DNA of 64,000 nucleotides from an uncultured Methylococcaceae bacterium. Lineage in GTDB: Bacteria > Pseudomonadota > Gammaproteobacteria > Methylococcales > Methylomonadaceae. The position numbers were made by a program, and so were the translations under genes. Location: NCBI GenBank assembly GCA_903928685.1, contig CAIYRS010000003.1, positions 1 through 64,000 of the forward strand, written 5' to 3'. The notes beneath the pieces are model-generated. The model made no database searches and was not told the DNA's origin. It saw only the letters and a list, made by a program, of their open reading frames with translations. Shown here in pieces: positions 26,409 through 34,824 of this stretch (positions are counted from its first letter, which is position 1; every line of letters begins with the position of its first letter).

Positions 26409-26768
26409 GTTAAGGAGCTGCTGAACAAATTTCCTGAAATAAGATAATAACGCATTCGGGTTTTAGTTTTGCGTTGCGTCTGTCGGCGGGAGCTTGGTCC
26501 CGATTATCGGTGCTCCGCTTAGATTTAATGCAAATCGTGCCTAGTGACAAATTGGCCGGCTCCATCATGGCTTTTAGAGTCTTACCAACTTTCAATAATA
26601 TCCCAGTCTGGTATCTTATTGCTTCCTTTAGCTGATAGCGGTCTTTCAAGAGCTTTCTCGGCTTTGGTCTGATTGAAAAAGCTTAAAACTATATCGGCTT
26701 ACCTTCTTCATTTTATATTAGGTGCACTTTGGTATAACCCTGAGTGCCACTTGCCATTTCCCATATCC
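26409..26768. other. 360-base intergenic stretch without a supported gene
   Basis: The only long open frame is on the minus strand (26410-26649, 79 codons). It is basic, has no recognisable domain and shows no clear ribosome site. No inverted-repeat element was seen. The stretch may hold the promoter of the following porin gene. Confidence 0.4.
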
Positions 26769-27503
26769 ATGAATAAACAAGCTTCGTGGCACTTATTTTT
26801 TTATGTTGCCCTGCTTTGTACTCATTGCAACCTAAGCCTTGCCGACCCTCATGCCACCGTCACCCTAACTACTGACAACATCAACAGATGGTTTACTAAA
26901 ACCAACCACAATGTCGCTTTGCAAGCCAATGTTGACTACCAATATGAACGCGGTTTTTTTTTAGGCAGTTCGGTTTCCAATATTGATTACGGACACAAAA
27001 AATACGACAAATCCGCCCATGTCGAAATCATCCCTTATCTGGGATGGAATGTAAATTTGAGCAAACAATGGCGGGCTAACACGCAAATATCACGCTATAT
27101 ATTCGATGGAAAAATGTATGGGCATAACGCCGATTACAACGAATATTATCTGTTTTTACATTACAAAGACTTATTCACTGGCAGAGTTTCTTATGCCGAT
27201 GACTACTACCATTTGAGCAAAGATGCACTGGATTATGAACTGACGGGCAAATATCCACTGAGCAACCAATTTGAATTTTCCACAAGTTTTGGTTACAGCC
27301 AAACCAAAGCGGCACTCAATGCCGATTATCTGTATTGGAACGCGGGTATCACCTATTTTTACAACATTTTTGCTATCGACCTCCGCTATATGGATGCAAC
27401 AGAAAACAATACAAAAGAAAATCTTGTTGAAAAAATGCGTAAAAAATTCGACCTGCCCCTGCTGAACACCAATATTGTCTTGTCTATCTCTGTCGGCTTC
27501 TAA
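26769..27503 (+). CDS. TorF-like putative outer-membrane porin (TIGR02001 type)
   Basis: The 244-aa protein starts with a signal peptide (MNKQASWHLFFYVALLCTHCNLSLA) and continues as alternating beta strands ending in aromatic residues. The segments VDYQYERGFFLGSSVSNIDYG and HVEIIPYLGWNV match the small putative porin family seen in many proteobacteria, and the chain ends in SISVGF with the C-terminal Phe typical of outer-membrane barrels. The start avoids a longer TTG reading from 26673 that would place a stray segment before the signal peptide. It lies upstream of the ECF sigma gene on the same strand. Confidence 0.7.
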   Translation: MNKQASWHLFFYVALLCTHCNLSLADPHATVTLTTDNINRWFTKTNHNVALQANVDYQYERGFFLGSSVSNIDYGHKKYDKSAHVEIIPYLGWNVNLSKQWRANTQISRYIFDGKMYGHNADYNEYYLFLHYKDLFTGRVSYADDYYHLSKDALDYELTGKYPLSNQFEFSTSFGYSQTKAALNADYLYWNAGITYFYNIFAIDLRYMDATENNTKENLVEKMRKKFDLPLLNTNIVLSISVGF

Positions 27504-27628
27504 TTTATCGGCAGAAATTACTAAGAACGTATTTTAAATAATTTAACGCCATTGAACCTTTTAGCGCTTTTTTACAATGGACTATTGAATAGCAAGCATG
27601 TCGGCTATCTGACTCAAGGCGCGACTCA

Positions 27629-28216
27629 ATGGGACATAGATTGGATAACAAAAACTTCCGCATCAATAATGAAGAAAAAGCCTTACTGTTACGCATCTGT
27701 AATGCCGATCAAGCAGCGCTGGAGCATTTGTACAACAATTATTATCCCCGCCTGTTCCGTTTTATTGGCAGGATCACTTGGCAAGATGACCTGATTGACG
27801 AAATCATCAACGACGTGATGTTTACGGTGTGGGAAAAGGCCAACACCTATAATCACCAATGCCAACTGTCCACATGGATTTTCGGCATCGCCTTCAACAA
27901 AGCCCGTCAAGCGGTACGCAATAGCAACCACGCCAATGAAGATTCGCTGGAAGAAATAGATGCCGATAACGTCGTTTTCGCAAGCCCAGATGCGGGTTTA
28001 AAACAACTGGAAATGACTGATTGGCTAGATTCGGCCTTACAAAAGTTATCGCCAGAACAGCGCGCCGTGATTGAACTGACCTACTTTCAAGGTCTGCACT
28101 ACAGCGAAATTGCCGTGCTGATGGACTGCCCTGAAAATACCGTGAAAACCCGAATGCACTATGCCCGTAAAATTTTAGCGACCCATATTTCGGCAGACGA
28201 ATACGCACCGTTATAG
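27629..28216 (+). CDS. ECF-type RNA polymerase sigma factor
   Basis: The 195-aa protein has sigma region 2 (LEHLYNNYYPRLFRFIGRITW, then DEIINDVMFTVWEKA and STWIFGIAFNKARQ) and region 4 (LSPEQRAVIELTYFQGLHYSEIA, then CPENTVKTRMHYARKIL), with no region 3. It should direct RNA polymerase to a small regulon under control of the adjacent anti-sigma factor, whose gene starts 28 bases downstream. TTGAACC at 27552-27558 resembles an ECF -35 element and may mark autoregulation, but no matching -10 is clear. Confidence 0.92.
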   Translation: MGHRLDNKNFRINNEEKALLLRICNADQAALEHLYNNYYPRLFRFIGRITWQDDLIDEIINDVMFTVWEKANTYNHQCQLSTWIFGIAFNKARQAVRNSNHANEDSLEEIDADNVVFASPDAGLKQLEMTDWLDSALQKLSPEQRAVIELTYFQGLHYSEIAVLMDCPENTVKTRMHYARKILATHISADEYAPL

Positions 28217-28244
28217 CGATACGCCCAACCTGCGAGACTTCAAC

Positions 28245-28937
28245 ATGAATTATCCTGACAACACCCCCTACACAAACCATGAAAAGGTTTTGTTGCTGTT
28301 ACCGTGGCATGTCAACAAAACCTTATCCGGCAAAGAACAGGCTTTGATTGAACAACACTTAAAAGTTTGCCTGACCTGCAAACGCGAACTCAACAACCTG
28401 CAAACTTTAGCGGCTGCTGTTAAACAAAGCGAAACCTACAATACGGCTAATCCTGCGCCGCATGCAGCCTTTGCACAATTGCAAATGCGCCTGGAAAACC
28501 CCAACAATCTGCCAGCAGCCAACGCGCCAACCAAGCAACGGCAAATTAAATTAAAAAGTTATAAATTATCCGCCTTAGCCGCCAGCGTGATGATTATGGT
28601 GATGTTGCCCAATATGAACACTCTCAACAATATGCTGGGCAATGACTACCGCACTTTGTCCAATGCCGAACCCAGCAGCACACCGCCACACGCGCTTAAA
28701 GTGATTTTTAAGGCCGAAACTGGGGCGCAAACCATCGCGCAAATCTTAGCATCTGTTGAAGGCCATGTTATCGACGGCCCAAACGAACGAGCACTGTACA
28801 CCATAGGCTTTAAGCAAACCGATGCCGATACGCTGAAAGACAAATTAGTAGCCTTAAGAAAACGCCCCGATGTCATCTTTGCAGAGCCGTCTTACGACCT
28901 TGCCGCCAACCCCTCATCCCAAAAGGCAAAGCCATGA
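28245..28937 (+). CDS. Membrane anti-sigma factor with subtilase-propeptide-like C-terminal domain
   Basis: Residues 14-50 form a zinc-binding anti-sigma domain with H38-x3-C42-x2-C45. A single membrane helix lies at about 108-124. The exported part (about 150-218) reads LKVIFKAETGAQTIAQIL, then VEGHVIDGPNERALYTIGF and RPDVIFAEPSYD. That pattern, with a closing V-x-x-AEPxY, is the look of subtilisin propeptides (I9/fervidolysin-like), which fold on and inhibit the protease. The next gene, overlapping by four bases, encodes a subtilase. A periplasmic protease-binding domain on an anti-sigma factor suggests direct coupling of protease state to sigma release; this is inferred. Confidence 0.8.
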   Translation: MNYPDNTPYTNHEKVLLLLPWHVNKTLSGKEQALIEQHLKVCLTCKRELNNLQTLAAAVKQSETYNTANPAPHAAFAQLQMRLENPNNLPAANAPTKQRQIKLKSYKLSALAASVMIMVMLPNMNTLNNMLGNDYRTLSNAEPSSTPPHALKVIFKAETGAQTIAQILASVEGHVIDGPNERALYTIGFKQTDADTLKDKLVALRKRPDVIFAEPSYDLAANPSSQKAKP

Positions 28938-30265
28938 AAGCGGCGGCGGTTTTTCAATGCCTATTGTTAACAGTGGCGTGTTTATTGGCGATGCCTTTAA
29001 AAAGCGAAGGCATCAGCGCGAAAACCTATGAAACCTCGCCGCTTTACAATAAAAACAACGCCGACCATCTGCTCTTGGTGGCCTTCAAAGATGCGTCCAT
29101 TAAAAGGATGCCCAATACCGCCACTGGTTATCGGCAGCGCGGTAGTTACAGCAGCTCAACATGGAGCGAAGAAGTCAGCGAGCAAATCGCCCATGACTAT
29201 CATCTGCAAAAACTCACCGAATGGCCGATGACCGAAGTGGGCGTGCATTGCGTGGTTTACCAAGTGGCATTGAATGAATCAGTCGCTGATACTTTAAAAA
29301 ACTTGTCGCAAGACCAGCGCGTGGACATTGCCCAAACCATGCACGTGTTCAACACCAAAACCCATGAAGGCAACGACCCGTACCACACGCTACAAGCCAA
29401 TCTGCAAAGCATGCACATTGACCAAGCGCACCGCACAGCCACGGGCAAAAACATCACCATCGCCATGATTGATACGGGCGTGGATAGGCAGCATCCGGAT
29501 TTGTCGGGGCAAATCAGCCAAAACGAAAACTTTGCCGAAGGCATTTCCGCCAGTTTTGACAACGACAAACACGGCACGGCGGTCGCAGGCGTGATGATTG
29601 CCAAAAAGGACAACGGCATTGGCATCGTCGGCATTGCCCCCGATGCCAGACTTATCGCCCTAAAAGCCTGCTGGCCTGACAGCGACGATACTATGTCAGC
29701 GGCCTGTAACAGCTTTACCTTGGCCTTAGCGGTAAATGCCGCCATCAAATCGGGGGCGGACATTTTGAATATGAGCCTAAGCGGTCCGCAGGATCCAATT
29801 TTGGAATTGTTGCTGAACAAAGCCATTGCCGAAGGCATGATTGTAGTTGCCGCCGATAACGGCCAATCGAGCAAAGAAAGCAATTTTCCGGCCTCGATGC
29901 CGAATGTGATTTCCGTGCAATCTTGCCAACCTGCCGCCAATGCCGCGCAAAACATTAGCGCGCCGGGCGACAAAATCCTCACCACCCTGCCGCATAGCAC
30001 TTACGACTTCATTTCCGGCAGCTCCATTTCCGCCGCCGAAGTATCGGGTATTATTGCCTTGTTATTGGAACTGAAAGGCGATTTGAGCATTGCCGAAGCC
30101 AAAACCCTGTTGCAACAAGCCACGCTTGGCATTTTAGCTAATATTAACGCTAACCAAGCGGTCTCAGCTTTATGTATGCAGACCCATTGCCCATCTGAAA
30201 ACGTATCCTTAGCACATAAAATCCTCGATTGGCCCAACAAGTCCTTTGCTAACGCCTTTAATTAA
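28934..30265 (+). CDS. Exported S8 (subtilisin-like) serine peptidase
   Basis: A signal peptide covers residues 1-25. Residues about 45-140 look like a second propeptide-type region (HLLLVAFKDASI...VVYQVAL). The catalytic domain has D180 (MIDTGVD), H213 (KHGTAVAG), oxyanion N309 (AADNG) and S364 (SGSSISAAEVSG). The usual GTSMAAPHV around Ser is altered: Thr to Ser, and the AAPH part to SAAE. The four catalytic positions are kept, so activity is likely. It ends with a short Cys-containing tail. It is translationally coupled to the anti-sigma gene, which argues for a joint regulatory role. Confidence 0.9.
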   Translation: MKAAAVFQCLLLTVACLLAMPLKSEGISAKTYETSPLYNKNNADHLLLVAFKDASIKRMPNTATGYRQRGSYSSSTWSEEVSEQIAHDYHLQKLTEWPMTEVGVHCVVYQVALNESVADTLKNLSQDQRVDIAQTMHVFNTKTHEGNDPYHTLQANLQSMHIDQAHRTATGKNITIAMIDTGVDRQHPDLSGQISQNENFAEGISASFDNDKHGTAVAGVMIAKKDNGIGIVGIAPDARLIALKACWPDSDDTMSAACNSFTLALAVNAAIKSGADILNMSLSGPQDPILELLLNKAIAEGMIVVAADNGQSSKESNFPASMPNVISVQSCQPAANAAQNISAPGDKILTTLPHSTYDFISGSSISAAEVSGIIALLLELKGDLSIAEAKTLLQQATLGILANINANQAVSALCMQTHCPSENVSLAHKILDWPNKSFANAFN

Positions 30266-30314
30266 CAATCACACCATTAATTAAAGTCATACCTTGAACC
30301 ATTAACCCAAGATC

Positions 30315-30376
30315 GGGAATTAAAAGGAAGGCAGGCATTGTTTGTAATTCATTAACAACTCGCCTGCCTAATTCCC
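30315..30376. terminator. Two-step stem-loop after the protease gene
   Basis: GGGAATT with AATTCCC and, inside, GGCAGGC with GCCTGCC form two stacked 7-bp stems with a long AT-rich loop. The structure lies between the S8 gene and the FG-GAP gene. It may terminate the sigma operon or sit in the leader of the next gene. Confidence 0.45.
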
Positions 30377-30420
30377 CTCTTAGTTTTATCAACGGTTAAA
30401 ATTGTTAAAGGAAATTGGTT

Positions 30421-31671
30421 ATGAATACAAAATACGCATTAGCTATAAATACCAGCGCCAGCAGCCGTCGTCGGTTATTACCCGCAGCCATCTGCGCATT
30501 ATTGGCAATAGGCATCAGTGCACCCACATTTGCCGGAACACTGAGCTTTAAAGCCAGCAAAATCTATCCACTTGGCCCTGCTGCCGTCGGCATTGATGTA
30601 GCGGACATTAACAACGACGGCAAACAAGATGTGATTGGTGCTGACAAAGTTAACGGCTCGTTAAGCATCCTGTTTGGTAAGGGCGATGGCACATTCGCCC
30701 GTAGAATCAATTATCCTGAAACCGCGTTCAGCTTAAATAACCCTGACATTCGTTTCCTAAAAATCATTGCCAAAGATGTTAGCCCGCTGTTTCCAGGTGT
30801 TGAAGTCAACGTATTAACTAACGGTCAAATTTCCCAGCTGAACTTAATACAACGCCCACAAGATCCTCCTCAGGGTATTTTGGTCGGCTTTGATGGCACT
30901 ACAAGTGGTGACCTAGTTGATTTTGCCGTAGAAGATTTCAACCACGATGGCATCTTCGATGAAGCTAGCGCTTCGTCACAAGGATTTTTTGAAGTGGATT
31001 TGCGTGGTAAAAACCATCAATTTGGTTTGAATAGCAAGCATATTTATGATGGCGGACAGGTCTCAGTCAAGAGTATGCTGACTGGCGACATCAACCTCGA
31101 TAGTCATATCGACATCATCACCTTAGACAGACAAGCTGCGCAAATGAACGTCTCACTAGGCAAACGTGATGGCAGCTACCCAACCAAAACGGCTTATCGC
31201 GCGCCCATTGGGATAGACGATGCCACCATTGCCGACCTCAACAAAGACGGCAAGCCCGACGTGATAATGACTAGCGCACAACATAACGGTGGTGGTATTA
31301 GCCTGTTTTTGGGCAATGGCAAAGGCGGATTTAAAACGCCTAAAGAATTCGCTGCCAAAAGTGCCAGCCAACGCCCCAGCCACTTAGCGATAAGCGACCT
31401 CAACGCCGACGGCAATATGGACGTAGTTGTATCATTCCTAGATAACACCGTAGGTAGCAGATTTAGCGGCAGCAACGAACTGGGCGTATTTTTAGGCAAC
31501 GGCGACGGCACTTTTCAACCCAATACCAACCTTATCGTCGGCAATTTGCCGGATACCTCCACTGAACCAGGCCAAATTGTCATCAAAGATGTCAATCAGG
31601 ACGGTAAACCGGATGTACTGGTCGCCACCGTTTCTGGCGTAGCGGTGTTGTTAAATACTAATACCTTGTAA
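30421..31671 (+). CDS. Exported FG-GAP/VCBS repeat protein
   Basis: The 416-aa protein has a long signal peptide (about 1-39, with an SSRRR basic start and cleavage after FAG) and at least six calcium-binding D-x-N-x-D-G motifs (DINNDGKQD, DFNHDGIFD, DLNKDGKPD, DLNADGNMD, DVNQDGKPD and a weaker DINLDSHID). These repeats build a beta-propeller used in adhesion or extracellular binding. AAAGGA 9 bases before the ATG supports the start. Its place right after the sigma/anti-sigma/protease operon makes it a candidate regulon member or protease target. Confidence 0.85.
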   Translation: MNTKYALAINTSASSRRRLLPAAICALLAIGISAPTFAGTLSFKASKIYPLGPAAVGIDVADINNDGKQDVIGADKVNGSLSILFGKGDGTFARRINYPETAFSLNNPDIRFLKIIAKDVSPLFPGVEVNVLTNGQISQLNLIQRPQDPPQGILVGFDGTTSGDLVDFAVEDFNHDGIFDEASASSQGFFEVDLRGKNHQFGLNSKHIYDGGQVSVKSMLTGDINLDSHIDIITLDRQAAQMNVSLGKRDGSYPTKTAYRAPIGIDDATIADLNKDGKPDVIMTSAQHNGGGISLFLGNGKGGFKTPKEFAAKSASQRPSHLAISDLNADGNMDVVVSFLDNTVGSRFSGSNELGVFLGNGDGTFQPNTNLIVGNLPDTSTEPGQIVIKDVNQDGKPDVLVATVSGVAVLLNTNTL

Positions 31672-31695
31672 TACCTAAAACGGATAGTCCATTAG

Positions 31696-31724
31696 GTCGG
31701 GCAACAGCCTTACCGTTGCCCGAC
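31696..31724 (+). terminator. Terminator-like hairpin after the FG-GAP gene
   Basis: GTCGGGCAAC and GTTGCCCGAC pair perfectly over 10 bp with a 9-base loop, about 25 bases after the stop. The following ATTCAAT is only weakly T-rich. Confidence 0.6.
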
Positions 31725-31793
31725 ATTCAATAGTACGATGATGGAAAATTCTAATGAAACCGATAACCCAACAATTATTGGGCAGCGTTAGGC

Positions 31794-32054
31794 ATGAAGG
31801 GTAAAGGCTATGATTCAGACCAGTTCGTGTTCGCCATCACAGCCAGCTTGGGCATTCCTGTCATACCCTCGAAAAAGAACAGGAAAACGCCAAGGGCGTT
31901 GGACAAAACCCTTTATAATGAACGTAATTTGGTTGAGCGGCTATTATTCCAGAAGTTAAAGTATTTCAAGCGTGTGGTCACGCGCTATGAACGCTTGGAA
32001 AGGAATTATCTTGCCATGCTCTGCTTGGTTTCCACGGTAATATGGCTCAATTGA
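31794..32054 (+). pseudogene. IS5-family transposase remnant (C-terminal part)
   Basis: An 86-codon frame reads KGYDSDQF, IPSKKNRKTPRALDKTLYNERNLVERLL and KYFKRVVTRYERLERNYLAMLCL, the characteristic C-terminal third of IS5-group DDE transposases, including the glutamate region (YNERNLVE). The N-terminal two thirds with the first two acidic residues are missing, and no terminal inverted repeats could be paired. It is a dead fragment beside a broken toxin-antitoxin locus. Confidence 0.85.
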
Positions 32055-32116
32055 GAACGTCCCCTAGATAGCTTGAATGCCGAAGTGCAAATTATTTGCT
32101 GAGTGATAACAGAAAC

Positions 32117-32435
32117 TTATAACTCAAACATACTAACCAAAGTCTCAGAAACCAATCGTTGTGTTTTGGCATCAACTGCGCCAAGTTTTTTAATCAGCCG
32201 AGATTTATCTACAGACCTAATTTGATCCAGCAGTATAAGCCCTGTTTTATCGTGAAATTGAAGGGCTACCCGCGAAGGTGCGGTAAAGCCTTTAGTAGTC
32301 TGGGGCTATTAAAAAAGCATTTAGGTCAAGCATTTCATTTGGCGAAATAATGACGCATGGCCTGGTTTTCTTAATTTCACTGCCGATACTTGGATCAAGC
32401 TGGATCAGGAAAATATCAAACCGTTTGATTACCAT
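32117..32435 (-). pseudogene. mazF: MazF/PemK-family toxin, frameshifted
   Basis: The first part reads MVIKRFDIFLIQLDPSIG and KKTRPCVIISPNEM, typical of MazF endoribonuclease toxins, up to LIAPDY and a stop. In a different frame the sequence resumes with TKGFTAPSRVALQFH, DKTGLILLDQIRSVDKSRL and ends SETLVSMFEL, the normal C-terminus. Where relatives have Ala-Pro-Met-Thr-Thr-Lys-Gly, two bases of the Met codon appear to be lost. The ATG overlaps the end of the antitoxin gene by seven bases, the usual arrangement. The toxin is probably inactive. Confidence 0.8.
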
Positions 32436-32680
32436 TCCCATGTTTCCCCTGTCGCTAGTTCTGCAGAATGGTCAGTTTGGTGGTCTTGCTGTGCCTCTAG
32501 GCTGTTCAGTTTTTCAAATTGTTCTTCCCAACCTGTCCGGGAATTTTTTATCGGTTTGATTAACAAGCCATTTTCTACAACTTGTAAGGTAAGCTCTTGG
32601 TTTTCTAAATGAGCTTGCTGGATTAATGTTTGCGGGATTTTGATGCCTTGGGAGTTACCGATTTTGATTAAATGCGCCAT
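32429..32680 (-). CDS. mazE: MazE/AbrB-family antitoxin
   Basis: The 83-aa protein starts with the swapped-hairpin DNA-binding fold of MazE/AbrB (MAHLIKIGNSQGIKIPQTLIQQA, written here in two parts: LIKIGNSQGIKIP and LIQQAHLEN) and ends in an acidic, disordered tail (ELATGETWEW) that in this family wraps the toxin. The gene is intact although its toxin partner is frameshifted. It would still be able to bind its own operator. Confidence 0.85.
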   Translation of the reverse strand: MAHLIKIGNSQGIKIPQTLIQQAHLENQELTLQVVENGLLIKPIKNSRTGWEEQFEKLNSLEAQQDHQTDHSAELATGETWEW

Positions 32681-32727
32681 TGTGGACTCCTTGATTTACA
32701 GGTTTTTTCATTTGCTTTAAGCGGTGT

Positions 32728-32759
32728 TGATGGGCTTCCTTGCGTCAGCCCATCCTGCA
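32728..32759. repeat. REP-like repeat, GTAGGATG family, half copy
   Basis: TGATGGGCTTCC followed by GCGTCAGCCCATCCTGC matches one arm of the repeats at 19049, 45411 and 58251. Only one arm is present, so it cannot form the full hairpin. It lies just beyond the speA stop. Confidence 0.65.
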
Positions 32760-32765
32760 TTCGAA

Positions 32766-34607
32766 TTACTTTTCCAAATAAGTATAGGCATTCAAGCCTG
32801 CGACTAATTCTTGTTCATATTCTTGCCGTTGCGCGGCGTTTAAATCACTTTTGGCGAGTTTTTCTTGGAAGGCGGTTTTTAGTTCTTCGCTGCTGATGTG
32901 TACGTAATCCAGCAATTCCGATACGTCTTCGCCTTCTTGTAGGTCGTAAAAGTGGTAGCCGTTGTCGTCGAGTTTGATGTTGATGGAGTGGGTGTCGCCG
33001 AATAGGTTGTGCATGTCGCCTAAGATTTCTTGGTAGGCGCCGATCATGAAGAAGCCGATTAAGTAGGGCTGGTTGCTGGCGATTTCGTGCACGGGTAGGG
33101 TGGTTTCGATGTTTTGCCCGTCGATGTAGTGGTCGATGCTGCCGTCGGAGTCGCAGGTTAAGTCTTGCAGAATGCCGCGCCGCGTGGGTTGTTCGTTGAG
33201 GCGGTGGATGGGCATGATGGGGAAGATTTGTTCGATGCCCCAAATGTCCGGCAGGGATTGGAATAGCGAGAAGTTGCAGAAGATTTTGTCGGCGAGTTTT
33301 TCGCTGAGTTCTTGCAGGATGGTGGCTTCGCTTTGGTTGGCGGGGTTGGCGGCTTGTTTGATTTGTTGGCAGCGGATGGCGTAGTCGTTTTCTGCTTGCG
33401 CGAGGCCTGCGATGCTGATTTTGTCTTGGGTGAAGCGCACGCGGGCTTCGGATAAGGCGAATTGGGCGTCGTGGTAGAGTTCGACGATATTGTCGTTAGC
33501 GGGCAGCGGCGTTTGTGCGGCGGGGTTGCTGTACACGGATTCAATGTCGGTGACGTTGGTGATGAGTACGGCGTGGTGGGCGGTGAGGGCGCGACCGGAT
33601 TCGGTGATGATGTCGGGTTGCGGCACTTGTTTTTCGCGGCAGATGTCGGCGAAGCTGCGGACGATGTTTTGGGCGTATTCGTCGAGGCTGTAGTTGATGG
33701 AGGATTCGCGGCGCGAGTGGCTGCCGTCGTAATCTACGCCTAGGCCGCCGCCTGCGTCGACGATGTCGATGGCGGCACCGAGGCGGCGTAGTTCCACATA
33801 AAATTGCCCGGCTTCTTTGAGGGCGACTTTGATGTCGTGGATGTTGGCGATTTGTGAGCCCATGTGGAAGTGCATGAGTTTTAAGGTGTCCAGCAAGCCT
33901 GCGCGTTTTAGGCGTTCGACCAGTTGTAGCACTTCAAAGGCGTGGAAGCCGAATTTGGATTTTTCGCCGCCGCTGTTTTGCCATTTGCCAGCGCTGATGC
34001 TGGAGAGGCGGATGCGTACGCCGAGCTGTGGTTTGATGTTGAGTTTGGCGGATTCTTCGATGATGTATTCGAGTTCTAGGGGTTTTTCTATCACTAAATA
34101 CAGGTTTAAGCCCATTTTTAGGCCGATTAATGCCAAGCGGATGTAGGCGCGGTCTTTGTAGCCGTTGCAGACCACGACGCATTCGTTGGATAAGGCCATT
34201 ATCGCCAGTAATTCCGGTTTGCTGCCTGCTTCTAGGCCGATGTTTTCGGCGGCGAGTATGCCTTCAACCACTTGCCGTTGTTGGTTGACTTTGATGGGGT
34301 AAACAGGGGTGTATTTGCCTTGGTAGGCGTTGTTGGCGCTGGCTTTTTTAAAGGCGTTTTGTAGGCGCAGTACGCGGTCTTGGAGAATGTCGGTAAAGCG
34401 TACCAGCACGGGTAGGGACAGGTTTTTGTCGTTTAAGGACTGGGCGATTTCGTATAAATCTAAGGCGATGTCTTTATTGGCGCTGGGTTTTACGCAGACG
34501 TGCCCGTCGGCGTTGATGGCAAAATAGCCGTCGCCCCAATTGTTGATGCCGTAAATGTCTGCCGATTGCTGGGTAGTCCAGTTTTTGCCTTGCGCTGAAT
34601 TCACCAT
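32766..34607 (-). CDS. speA: Biosynthetic arginine decarboxylase
   Basis: SpeA decarboxylates arginine to agmatine in polyamine synthesis. The 613-aa protein follows the fold III family: YPIKVNQQRQVVEG with the PLP Lys, then GLEAGSKPELLA, HMGSQIANI, DAGGGLGVDYDGS, ESGRALTAHHAVL, and the C-terminal LTCDSDGSIDHYID and FFMIGAYQEILGDMHNLFGD motifs. Length is slightly below E. coli SpeA, with a shorter N-terminus. The gene is GC-richer than its surroundings and produces long antisense open frames that are not genes. Confidence 0.95.
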   Translation of the reverse strand: MVNSAQGKNWTTQQSADIYGINNWGDGYFAINADGHVCVKPSANKDIALDLYEIAQSLNDKNLSLPVLVRFTDILQDRVLRLQNAFKKASANNAYQGKYTPVYPIKVNQQRQVVEGILAAENIGLEAGSKPELLAIMALSNECVVVCNGYKDRAYIRLALIGLKMGLNLYLVIEKPLELEYIIEESAKLNIKPQLGVRIRLSSISAGKWQNSGGEKSKFGFHAFEVLQLVERLKRAGLLDTLKLMHFHMGSQIANIHDIKVALKEAGQFYVELRRLGAAIDIVDAGGGLGVDYDGSHSRRESSINYSLDEYAQNIVRSFADICREKQVPQPDIITESGRALTAHHAVLITNVTDIESVYSNPAAQTPLPANDNIVELYHDAQFALSEARVRFTQDKISIAGLAQAENDYAIRCQQIKQAANPANQSEATILQELSEKLADKIFCNFSLFQSLPDIWGIEQIFPIMPIHRLNEQPTRRGILQDLTCDSDGSIDHYIDGQNIETTLPVHEIASNQPYLIGFFMIGAYQEILGDMHNLFGDTHSINIKLDDNGYHFYDLQEGEDVSELLDYVHISSEELKTAFQEKLAKSDLNAAQRQEYEQELVAGLNAYTYLEK

Positions 34608-34824
34608 GGTCTCCGTGTTGTCGAGTGATAATGGCCTCTAATATAACCTGAGTTGTGGCGGAAAAAGGCAATTTTTAATGCGCCGATTGCCTTTGCTTTC
34701 GGGTTAATGCTTTTATTCCTACCAGCAGTCATTTAAACTTGTCGGCTATTTTGGTCGCCAACGTAATGGCTTAGGTTTTAACAAGCTATGTTGAATAATT
34801 TTTTTGTAGTCTTCCGAGCAATTT

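Noticed and set aside
26410-26649. 79-codon minus-strand frame between the PilZ-like and porin genes
   Set aside because: No start context or domain; composition is not convincing. Left as an uncertain intergenic stretch.
33136-33743. Long plus-strand frames antisense to speA
   Set aside because: They mirror the GC-rich codon pattern of speA, which has complete family motifs on the other strand.
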